Origin: Actinomycetota bacterium
GTDB taxonomy: Bacteria > Actinomycetota > CADDZG01 > JAHWKV01
Reading direction: 5' to 3'
DNA: 6,183 nucleotides
Assembly (NCBI GenBank): GCA_019347725.1
Contig: JAHWKV010000066.1
Span: 1 to 6,183, forward strand
Shown here: in pieces, positions 1 through 5,366 of the stretch
Position numbering within the stretch: position 1 is the stretch's first letter
How the letters are laid out: each line of letters begins with the position of its first letter
Program-made: the position numbers and the translations under genes
The notes under the pieces: model-generated
Databases searched by the model: none
What the model saw: the letters and a program-made list of their open reading frames with translations, nothing else
What the model was told of the DNA's origin: nothing

Positions 1-79
1 ATCCGTCGTTCGGGGCGCCTACGGAACTCGACCTAGAGACACGCTGCTCGCCAGCGCCCAGCGCTTGCGCGACAGCGGC

Positions 80-112
80 GTGCACTTGACGCGCGAACCT
101 TTTGAAGTGCAC
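80..112. repeat. Perfect 8-bp inverted repeat, 17-base spacer
   Basis: The arms are GTGCACTT at 80-87 and AAGTGCAC at 105-112, exact reverse complements. Pairing does not extend inward or outward. It lies about 50 bases upstream of the ATG at 163. It could be an operator for a dimeric regulator or a weak hairpin; I cannot name a regulator for it. Confidence 0.4.
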
Positions 113-147
113 TGTACGATCTGCCGTCGAATACCAGCACTCACGAC

Positions 148-152
148 GGAGG
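148..152 (+). promoter_or_regulatory. Ribosome binding site for the ORF at 163
   Basis: GGAGG lies 10 bases before the ATG at 163. It is a strong Shine-Dalgarno match and makes this ATG look like a genuine translation start, which is surprising because the protein that follows is only the second half of RodA. It may have belonged to another gene whose first codons are joined to rodA. Confidence 0.5.
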
Positions 153-162
153 TATTGCTGTC

Positions 163-825
163 ATGGCCGATAGGTCGACGTTGGCAACGCTCAAGAAGGC
201 GTTCATCGCAGTACTTGTGTTGTTCGTCGTGGCTTTCGCAGTGCTGCTGGTGTCGGGCGTGCAGATTCGGTGGCTGTTGTTGCTGCTGCTGACCGGCCTG
301 TTGATGGTCACCGTGACGCTGCAGATGGATGTTCTAAAGGAGTATCAGGTAACCCGCCTGACCGCTTTTATGGATACGGAGGTCGACCCGCGGGGGACGG
401 GTTTCAATCTGGAGCAATCGAAGATCGCGATCGGGTCAGGGGGCTTTACCGGCAAGGGCTGGGGCGAGGGCTCGCAGACCAACCTTTCGTACGTGCCAGA
501 ACAGCGCACAGACTTCATCTTCACCGCTATAGGCGAAGAAAAGGGGTTCCTGGGCGCGCTAACGGTTTTGCTTCTTTTTAGCATCATCCTATGGAGGTGC
601 GTCCGGACAGCTATGCTGTCCAAAGACATTTTTGGAGCACTCGTTGCGGCAGGCGTAGCCGCCTGGTTCGCATTTCAGTTGTTTGTAAATATCGGCATGA
701 CGATCGGCATCATGCCCATTACGGGCATTCCGCTGCCGTTCGTTTCTTATGGAGGTTCGTCGCTCATAGCCAGCTTCGTAGGTGTGGGCCTTGTGATGAG
801 CATCCATATGCGCCGTCTTGTTTGA
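163..825 (+). CDS. rodA: RodA, SEDS peptidoglycan glycosyltransferase, C-terminal part only
   Basis: RodA is the membrane glycosyltransferase that polymerises lipid II for cell elongation, working with a class B penicillin-binding protein. The 220 residues here cover only the second half of the usual ~370-400. From about residue 17 the sequence fits RodA. Hydrophobic helices lie near 13-31, 36-53, 128-146, 158-178 and 197-215. The large extracytoplasmic loop contains PEQRTDFIF (112-120), whose Asp117 matches the Asp reported as essential in SEDS enzymes. The family signature GMTIGIMPITGIPLPF leads into SYGGSS (178-200), and GMT with TGIP favours RodA over FtsW. The first ~16 residues (MADRSTLATLKKAFIA) do not fit: the QPDLGT motif and all earlier helices should be there. 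The ATG at 163 has a good ribosome binding site, but the product as written would lack about half the enzyme and is unlikely to be active. The likeliest cause is a join to foreign sequence near 200-211. Family identity is sure; the start is not. Confidence 0.85.
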   Translation: MADRSTLATLKKAFIAVLVLFVVAFAVLLVSGVQIRWLLLLLLTGLLMVTVTLQMDVLKEYQVTRLTAFMDTEVDPRGTGFNLEQSKIAIGSGGFTGKGWGEGSQTNLSYVPEQRTDFIFTAIGEEKGFLGALTVLLLFSIILWRCVRTAMLSKDIFGALVAAGVAAWFAFQLFVNIGMTIGIMPITGIPLPFVSYGGSSLIASFVGVGLVMSIHMRRLV

Positions 826-867
826 GACCTAGGGTCAAGCGCCGAGACGCGGCCCGGACTCGAGATT

Positions 868-874
868 GGAGAGG
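868..874 (+). promoter_or_regulatory. Ribosome binding site deciding the TTG start of the RNase gene
   Basis: GGAGAGG precedes the TTG at 877, with GGAG five bases from the start codon. No in-frame ATG occurs before the catalytic core at about residue 284, so this purine-rich site is the main reason to accept the TTG start and the long N-terminal arm. Confidence 0.6.
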
Positions 875-876
875 AA

Positions 877-2949
877 TTGACTGACGACACCGCCGATGCG
901 GTAGATCGGAAGCCGCCGGAAGATGTGGTTAAGCCGCGTCCCAGGCGGCGCCCTTCGAAGCTGAAGGCAAAAGGAGAGCTTGCGTCCGAAGGGACTGATC
1001 CCGGACCGATCGACAAAGGCGCAACGGGCCGTGCCGAACCGTCTGATGGGCCCGACAAGGCGGCCTCCGGGCCGCAGCCCGACCAGGCCCCTCCGGCGGG
1101 CGATTCCGGTGAGGAGGGCAAGGGAGCGGATTCGCCTAAGCGGCCTGCCCGGCCGCGTAGTCGTAAACCGCCGGCCAAGCCGGGCGCCGAGCAAGCGCCC
1201 GTGAAGGGCGATAAAGAGGCGGCCCCAAGTGCGCAGACCGATCGGCCGACCGGCAGTCGGCCGGCGCCGGGATCCGCAGCCAAGGGCGACAAGGAAGCGA
1301 CCCCAAGTGCGCAGACCGATCGGCCGATTGGCAGTCGTCCGGTGCCGGACTCCTCAGCCAAGTCGGGCAATGAATCGACTGCTCCTCCCGACGATAAGCC
1401 TGAGGCCGATGCCGGACCGGAGGCCCAGCCGGGGAACGAGGACTCATCGGGCGGCGGCCCGCCACCGCGCAGCCACCGCCGGCGCCGCTCTCGCCGCGGG
1501 TCGGGTGGCTCCCAGGATTCGAATGCCGACAAGGACGATAAGGGTGACAAGGGGGACAAGGGACCCTCTCAGTCCAAAAAGGGCGGAGGGCCGGACAAGG
1601 ACAAGACGGCATCCTCCGGCGATTCAGATGGAGGGCGGCCCTCCAGGTCCGGCGGAGGCAAGCGCAAGCGCCGCTCCTCTCGGCGGCCGAAGCTACAAGA
1701 CATTGCGCCCTTGGGTCCCCGCAAGATGCTTATCACCTTGGGGCCCGACCGTTGCCAGATTGCAGTGCTGGAGGGACGGGAGCTCATCGAGCATTACGTG
1801 GCCAAGACCGAGGACCTGTCCACGGTGGGCAACGTCTACGTGGGCCGGGTCGAGAACGTGCTTCCCGGCATGGAAGCTGCCTTCTTGGACATCGGAGAAT
1901 CCCGCAACGCAGTGCTGTATGTGGGAGAGGTCAGCTACGACGAGGACGTTGACGGGCGGGCGCCCAGAATAGAAACCTTGCTCAAATCCGGTCAGTCTGT
2001 GGTCGCGCAGGTGACCAAGGATGCTATGGGGTCTAAAGGGGCCCGGCTGACCACCGAGGTTTCGTTGGCCGGCCGGTACCTGGTTCTGGTGCCCGACTCC
2101 GACTCGCTGGGTATCAGCCGGAGGCTAAGCGACAACGAGCGGCGCCGGCTGCGCGACATCGCATCGAGAATTCGCCCAGAAGGTCACGGGATGATAGTGC
2201 GCACCGCCGCCAACGGCGCCGGCGAGGAGGACCTCGAGCGCGACATGAAGCGACTGGTGCGCATATGGAACGAGGCCGCCGACAAGATGGAGGGCGCCAA
2301 ACCGCCCAAGCTGGTGTATGCGGAGCCGCCTTTGGCCATCCGGGTCATACGGGACCTGTTCACCAGCGACGTGGAGCAGGTAATCGTAGACGACAAAGAT
2401 GTGTACGAGGAGATCCGCGAGTACCTCGAGGAAGTCGCTCCGGACCTGTCCGACCGGGTCGAGTACTACGACGACAAAATGTCGTTGTACGAGCGCTTCC
2501 ACGTTATGGAGCAGGTACGAAAGGCTGTGGACCGCAAGGTGTGGCTGGCTTCCGGTGGACACATAGTGATCGACCGGACTGAGGCTATGACGGTGGTCGA
2601 TGTCAACACCGGCCGCTTTGTCGGCCGTTCGACCCTCGAGGACACCGTTTTGCACGCCAACCTGGAGGCGGCGGAGGAGATTGCCAAGCAGCTGCGGCTG
2701 AGGGACATCGGCGGTATCATCGTCGTCGACTTCATCGATATGGGCTTTGAGCGAAACCGTGACGAGTTGATTCGGGTCTTCGAGAACGCTCTGCTGCGGG
2801 ACAAGACGCGCACCCAGGTCTACGGTGTATCCGAGTTGGGGCTCGTGCAGATGACCCGCAAGAAGGTTTCCGAGGGCTTGGTGGACGCATTTTCCAAGCC
2901 TTGTGAAACGTGTTCGGGCAGAGGGTTGATACTAATTGACATGGACTGA
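877..2949 (+). CDS. rne: Ribonuclease E/G with long disordered N-terminal arm
   Basis: This endoribonuclease cleaves AU-rich single-stranded RNA in mRNA decay and in rRNA and tRNA processing. Of its 690 residues, 1-282 are low complexity (Pro, Lys, Arg, Asp, Gly, Ser), with a 26-residue tandem repeat at 110-161, an Arg-rich patch near 200-208 (RRRRSRR), a DKGDKGDKG run near 220-230 and a KRKRRSSRR patch just before the core. By comparison with E. coli RNase E, the core runs from residue 283: S1 domain about 308-390, 5'-sensor with VRT (Arg442-Thr443), and DNase I-like catalytic subdomain with DVNTGRF (Asp575) and VVDFIDM (Asp618). The two Asp are 43 apart, exactly like E. coli Asp303 and Asp346. 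The zinc-link CETC (Cys676, Cys679) follows at the expected distance, and the protein ends 11 residues later. The C-terminal small domain of E. coli RNase E/G is therefore absent. A disordered arm before the core is typical of actinobacterial RNase E. The start is TTG. The next gene is rplU, as usual in Actinobacteria. Function is near certain; the rne versus rng naming is arbitrary. Confidence 0.95.
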   Translation: MTDDTADAVDRKPPEDVVKPRPRRRPSKLKAKGELASEGTDPGPIDKGATGRAEPSDGPDKAASGPQPDQAPPAGDSGEEGKGADSPKRPARPRSRKPPAKPGAEQAPVKGDKEAAPSAQTDRPTGSRPAPGSAAKGDKEATPSAQTDRPIGSRPVPDSSAKSGNESTAPPDDKPEADAGPEAQPGNEDSSGGGPPPRSHRRRRSRRGSGGSQDSNADKDDKGDKGDKGPSQSKKGGGPDKDKTASSGDSDGGRPSRSGGGKRKRRSSRRPKLQDIAPLGPRKMLITLGPDRCQIAVLEGRELIEHYVAKTEDLSTVGNVYVGRVENVLPGMEAAFLDIGESRNAVLYVGEVSYDEDVDGRAPRIETLLKSGQSVVAQVTKDAMGSKGARLTTEVSLAGRYLVLVPDSDSLGISRRLSDNERRRLRDIASRIRPEGHGMIVRTAANGAGEEDLERDMKRLVRIWNEAADKMEGAKPPKLVYAEPPLAIRVIRDLFTSDVEQVIVDDKDVYEEIREYLEEVAPDLSDRVEYYDDKMSLYERFHVMEQVRKAVDRKVWLASGGHIVIDRTEAMTVVDVNTGRFVGRSTLEDTVLHANLEAAEEIAKQLRLRDIGGIIVVDFIDMGFERNRDELIRVFENALLRDKTRTQVYGVSELGLVQMTRKKVSEGLVDAFSKPCETCSGRGLILIDMD
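1204..1359 (+). repeat. Two 78-bp tandem repeats inside the RNase N-terminal arm
   Basis: The units 1204-1281 and 1282-1359 are each 26 codons, beginning KGDKEA and containing PSAQTDRP and GSRP. The stretch ccccaagtgcgcagaccgat is identical in both, while other positions have diverged. The copy number is an in-frame multiple, so gain or loss would only lengthen or shorten the disordered arm. Confidence 0.85.
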
Positions 2950-2969
2950 GTGTCGTTTGCCGGTCCGGT

Positions 2970-2978
2970 TGGTATGCT
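2970..2978 (+). promoter_or_regulatory. Candidate extended -10 promoter for rplU-rpmA
   Basis: TGG followed by TATGCT (2973-2978) matches an extended -10 element (TGn-TAnnnT), a form common in actinobacterial promoters that can work without a good -35. The hexamer at the ideal 17-base spacing is GTGTCG (2950-2955), which is poor. It lies 21 bases after the RNase stop codon and about 85 bases before the rplU start, where a ribosomal protein promoter is expected. It is a sequence match only. Confidence 0.4.
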
Positions 2979-2990
2979 CTAGGGACTGCT

Positions 2991-3027
2991 CCGCGCCGGT
3001 GCCTGCGTAGTCGCGCGGGTTCACCCG
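2991..3027 (+). other. Possible folded leader of rplU mRNA
   Basis: CCGCGC at 2991-2996 can pair with GCGCGG at 3013-3018 (16-base loop). Alternatively CGGG at 3016-3019 can pair with CCCG at 3024-3027 around a TTCA loop. The two structures share bases 3016-3018 and so exclude each other. No U-run follows, so neither looks like a terminator. Autoregulatory leaders exist for L21 in some Firmicutes, but I see no match to that structure here. Confidence 0.2.
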
Positions 3028-3050
3028 GGGACAACGATCCGATTAACAAG

Positions 3051-3055
3051 AAGGA
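3051..3055 (+). promoter_or_regulatory. Ribosome binding site of rplU
   Basis: AAGGA lies eight bases before the ATG at 3064, in an A-rich stretch unlike the GC-rich surroundings. It supports that start, which also begins the protein exactly where L21 proteins normally begin ([12 protein letters not shown]). Confidence 0.7.
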
Positions 3056-3063
3056 ATTTAAGT

Positions 3064-3708
3064 ATGTATGCGGTCATAAAGACAGGCGGCAAGCAGTACC
3101 GAGTCGCCACCGGAGATGTGATCGAGGTAGAGCATCTCCGTCGAGGGGGAGACGAGGAGACGCTCACTCTCAACCCTCTTTTGGTGGTTACCGATGACGG
3201 CAAGACCGTTCACGGCGCCAAGGACCTCGCCGGGTACAGCGTAGGCGCCAAGGTCGTCGGAGAAGGCAAGGGCGACAAGATCACGGTTTTCAAGTACCGG
3301 AACAAGACCGGGTACGCACGCAAGACCGGGCACCGGCAGACGTACTCGACGATTGAGATAACTTCGATCGACGACGGCAAGTCCCCGTCGGCTAAGTCCT
3401 CTTCGGCCAAGGCTCCCGCCAAGAAGGAGACCGCCGAAAAGAAGGGAACTGCCGAAAAGAAGGGAACTGCCGAAAAGAAGGGAACGCAGCAGAAGGCTCC
3501 CGCCAAGAAGGCTCCCGCCAAGAAGGCTCCCGCCAAGAAGGCTCCCGCCAAGAAGGCTCCCGCCAAGAAGGAGACTGCTGAAAAGGAGCCTGCGGCAAAG
3601 AAGGCCAGCACGAAGAAGCCCGAGCCGGCCGAAAAGAACTCCGGTGGAGCCGGCGAAGACAAATCCGGTGGCTCCGAACCTGCTAATGTGAGTAACGATG
3701 GCTCATAA
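3064..3708 (+). CDS. rplU: 50S ribosomal protein L21 with long Lys-rich C-terminal tail
   Basis: L21 binds 23S rRNA in the large ribosomal subunit. Residues 1-102 are a standard full-length L21: [14 protein letters not shown] at the start, [20 protein letters not shown] in the middle, and a [12 protein letters not shown] motif at the end of the core. The remaining ~110 residues are an extension absent from most L21 proteins, which are about 100-105 long. It consists of AEKKGT repeats (residues 124-141) and five APAKK-type repeats (145-169), then further Lys/Ala/Glu sequence and an acidic Gly/Ser-rich end ([10 protein letters not shown]). The tail resembles the Lys/Ala/Pro arms of histone H1-like and mycobacterial HupB proteins. 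By analogy it may bind RNA or DNA outside the ribosome core, but that is inference. Its last 11 bases overlap the rpmA start, so translation of L21 and L27 is probably coupled. Identification is secure. Confidence 0.97.
   Translation: MYAVIKTGGKQYRVATGDVIEVEHLRRGGDEETLTLNPLLVVTDDGKTVHGAKDLAGYSVGAKVVGEGKGDKITVFKYRNKTGYARKTGHRQTYSTIEITSIDDGKSPSAKSSSAKAPAKKETAEKKGTAEKKGTAEKKGTQQKAPAKKAPAKKAPAKKAPAKKAPAKKETAEKEPAAKKASTKKPEPAEKNSGGAGEDKSGGSEPANVSNDGS
3433..3486 (+). repeat. Three 18-bp tandem repeats in the L21 tail
   Basis: The units at 3433-3450, 3451-3468 and 3469-3486 encode AEKKGT three times. They are identical in DNA except for the final base of the last unit (g instead of t). The near absence of synonymous differences points to recent slippage or unequal recombination. 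Confidence 0.9.
3496..3570 (+). repeat. Five exact 15-bp tandem repeats in the L21 tail
   Basis: The unit gctcccgccaagaag (APAKK) is repeated five times with no base difference, starting at 3496, 3511, 3526, 3541 and 3556. A lone sixth copy sits at 3412-3426. Both the lone copy and the last tandem copy are followed by codons for ETAEK, suggesting that a larger block was duplicated before the short unit expanded. Copy number changes keep the frame. This is a coding minisatellite, not a CRISPR array: there are no spacers. Confidence 0.92.
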
Positions 3709-3967
3709 GAAAGGCGCGTCGGCGTCACGCAACGGCAGGGACTCGAACGCCAAGAGGCTGGGGGTCAAAGTATTCGGCGGACAGGTTGTTACCGCCGGAT
3801 CCATACTCGTGCGCCAGCGGGGAACCAAGTATCACCCCGGTGCGTTGGTCGCCCGCGGGAACGATGACACGCTGTTTGCGCTAAGTGACGGCGAGGTCAA
3901 GCACCACACGCGCGCCGGACGCCGTTTGGTCAGCGTTGTCCCCGGCACCATCGAAGCGGAGCAGTAG
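3698..3967 (+). CDS. rpmA: 50S ribosomal protein L27
   Basis: L27 is a small basic protein of the large subunit whose N-terminus reaches the peptidyl transferase centre. The 89-residue product has normal length and the family hallmarks: MAHKKG at the start, [14 protein letters not shown] at 11-24, FGGQVV, then [15 protein letters not shown] and a TLFAL segment. It begins directly with MAHKKG, so there is no cleavable N-terminal extension of the Firmicutes type. The usual GGGST after MAHKK is GASAS here, a mild change. The start codon overlaps the end of rplU by 11 bases and has no clear Shine-Dalgarno sequence (only GTGAG at 3688-3692), which fits translational coupling to L21. A 78-base gap separates it from obg. 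Confidence 0.97.
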   Translation: MAHKKGASASRNGRDSNAKRLGVKVFGGQVVTAGSILVRQRGTKYHPGALVARGNDDTLFALSDGEVKHHTRAGRRLVSVVPGTIEAEQ

Positions 3968-3983
3968 CACTCCAGCTTCTCTC

Positions 3984-4006
3984 CCTACAGTACGAGCTCC
4001 TGTAGG
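3984..4006 (+). other. Hairpin between rpmA and obg
   Basis: CCTACAG at 3984-3990 pairs perfectly with CTGTAGG at 4000-4006 around a nine-base loop. It begins 17 bases after the rpmA stop. No U-run follows (the next bases are tcccaccac), so it is not a standard intrinsic terminator. It could protect the 3' end of rplU-rpmA mRNA, be a processing site, or lower readthrough into obg. A 7-bp stem can also arise by chance. Confidence 0.35.
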
Positions 4007-4045
4007 TCCCACCACTAGACGCTGCTTTCAACCGAGAGAACCGCA

Positions 4046-5353
4046 GTGCACCAAAAGGCTCCAAGGCTGGTCGACGAGGCCCATGTGTTTTTTGCCTCCG
4101 GTAAAGGCGGCAACGGCTCACCTTCGTTTCACCAGGAGAAATTCAAGCCCAAGGGCGGCCCCGATGGCGGCAACGGCGGCAACGGCGGATCGATCGTGCT
4201 GGTTGCCTCCACCGATGTCGGTTCCCTCGCATGGCTTAGAAACCATCCCCACCAACGCGCCCCCAACGGCATTAACGGCGGTCAAAACAACCGTACCGGG
4301 GCCACGGCACCCGATAAGACACTCAGCGTCCCGGTAGGGACTCTGGTCAAAGACGAGCAGGGGCGCATATTGGCCGACCTGGCTCGCCCTGGAGATCAAG
4401 TGGTAGTGGCTCGCGGCGGTCGTGGCGGCCGCGGCAACTCGGCGCTGGTCAGCCCGCGCCGGCGGGCGCCGGGCTTCGCGGAGCTCGGTGAACCGGGTGA
4501 GGATGTCTGGGTTCGGTTGGAACTGAGACTCATCGCCGACGTTGCCGTAGTTGGATTGCCCAATGCCGGTAAGTCGACCCTGGTGGGCGCGCTGTCCAGG
4601 GCACGACCCAAGGTCGCCGATTACCCGTTCACAACGCTGGAGCCGTCACTCGGAGTAGTCGACGCCGGCGATATGACCTTTACTATTTGCGACATTCCCG
4701 GTTTGATTGCCGGCGCCCACGAAGGCAAGGGGCTGGGATTGAAGTTTCTGCGCCACGCCACCCGATCGGCCGCGTTTGTACACATGATCGACCTCTCCGT
4801 CGAAACCGACCCTTTGCAAGATTATGAGGTCGTGTCTTCAGAACTTGCCAGGTTTCGTGAAGACCTGGCTAAAAGACCGACCGTCGTGGCTCTCAACAAG
4901 GTTGACCTGGTCTCCGCCGAGGCTGCCCGGGAGGTAAGAGGTAGATTTGCCGCCGAAGGTGTTGACGCTGTACTGATCTCGGCTGCCGAAGGAATCGGCT
5001 TGGATGTGCTGACCGAGCGTTTGGCCGACATAGTGGCTACCCGGCGGGAGCAAAAGGACGAGCCGCGCGGTTTTGAGCTTTTCTCCCGCGCGCCGCAGCC
5101 GATTAAGGTCGAGGCCGAGGACGGTGCGTGGAGGGTTACCGGAGGCAACGTCGAGCGTTGGGTCGCGATGACCGACCTCTCCAACGCGGAGGCCGTAGCC
5201 TATCTGCAGAACCGCATGGAAAGGGCCGGGGTGGAAAGGGCATTGGAGACCGCCGGCGCACGGCACGGCGATGAAGTAAGAATCGGGGAGTCGGTGTTCA
5301 GCTGGTGGCCCACGGGAACCATGCCGGAAGATTTCGAGAGCGTTGACGACTAA
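4046..5353 (+). CDS. obg: Obg GTPase (ObgE/CgtA), 50S assembly factor
   Basis: Obg is an essential GTPase that binds the large ribosomal subunit during late assembly and links it to growth state and the stringent response. The 435 residues show all three domains. The glycine-rich Obg fold spans about 8-162, with GKGGNG, EKFKPKGGPDGGNGGNGG and ARGGRGGRGN. The G domain follows: G1 GLPNAGKST (170-178), switch I PFTT (194-197), G3 DIPG (216-219), G4 NKVD (284-287) and G5 SAA (312-314). The Obg C-terminal (OCT) domain covers about 342-422, from FELFSRAP to VFSWWP. The GTG start is chosen because it lies seven bases after GAGAG (4034-4038) and puts the conserved LVDEA segment near the N-terminus, as in relatives. 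The position after rpmA is the standard actinobacterial arrangement. Nothing is missing; the family call is secure and the start fairly so. Confidence 0.97.
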   Translation: MHQKAPRLVDEAHVFFASGKGGNGSPSFHQEKFKPKGGPDGGNGGNGGSIVLVASTDVGSLAWLRNHPHQRAPNGINGGQNNRTGATAPDKTLSVPVGTLVKDEQGRILADLARPGDQVVVARGGRGGRGNSALVSPRRRAPGFAELGEPGEDVWVRLELRLIADVAVVGLPNAGKSTLVGALSRARPKVADYPFTTLEPSLGVVDAGDMTFTICDIPGLIAGAHEGKGLGLKFLRHATRSAAFVHMIDLSVETDPLQDYEVVSSELARFREDLAKRPTVVALNKVDLVSAEAAREVRGRFAAEGVDAVLISAAEGIGLDVLTERLADIVATRREQKDEPRGFELFSRAPQPIKVEAEDGAWRVTGGNVERWVAMTDLSNAEAVAYLQNRMERAGVERALETAGARHGDEVRIGESVFSWWPTGTMPEDFESVDD

Positions 5354-5366
5354 GCGGCCGCTGCGG

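Larger units (their letters stand above)
1..162. other. Left-edge segment without a recognised gene
   Basis: No frame on either strand gives a product I recognise. Frame 2 is open from the window edge to a stop at 290-292, but its translation turns into Arg/Cys-rich nonsense once it runs under rodA, so at most its first ~40 codons could be the end of a real gene. The frame of the downstream rodA ORF has stops at 34-36 and 103-105. None of the frames shows the hydrophobic helices expected from the N-terminal half of RodA, which should lie here if the locus were intact. The segment does carry an 8-bp inverted repeat and a good Shine-Dalgarno sequence, so it resembles an upstream region of some gene. 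It may belong to different DNA from the rest of the window. Confidence 0.45.

Noticed and set aside
86..120. TTGACG with TACGAT as a sigma-70 promoter before the 163 start
   Set aside because: The spacer is 23 bases, too long for a normal promoter, and no extended -10 compensates.
2..292. Frame-2 reading frame open from the left edge as a partial gene
   Set aside because: Its translation overlaps rodA for over 120 bases as Arg/Cys-rich nonsense and matches nothing I know; only its first ~40 codons look at all protein-like, so I left it as a note on the left segment.
747..1559. Long minus-strand ORF of 270 codons opposite the RNase arm
   Set aside because: Its Pro/Ser/Gly-rich product is the mirror of the low-complexity Arg/Lys/Asp coding on the plus strand in GC-rich DNA; it has no recognisable domain and the plus gene is certain.
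2125..2655. Minus-strand ORF of 176 codons opposite the RNase catalytic core
   Set aside because: It is fully contained within conserved RNase E/G coding sequence and has no family resemblance.
2936..2941. TTGACA as a consensus -35 for the rplU promoter
   Set aside because: The only good -10 (2973-2978) is 31 bases away, and no -10 lies 16-18 bases downstream; the hexamer is inside the last codons of the RNase gene.
2991..3027. Intrinsic terminator after the RNase gene
   Set aside because: The possible stems are not followed by a U-run, and they lie downstream of the candidate rplU promoter, which makes a leader role likelier.
3412..3570. CRISPR-like short repeats
   Set aside because: The units are 15 and 18 bp in direct tandem without spacers and keep the rplU frame.
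3210..3728. Minus-strand hydrophobic ORF with AGAFL repeats, like a membrane protein
   Set aside because: The repeats are the reverse complement of the APAKK minisatellite in rplU; the hydrophobicity is a by-product of Lys codons read backwards.
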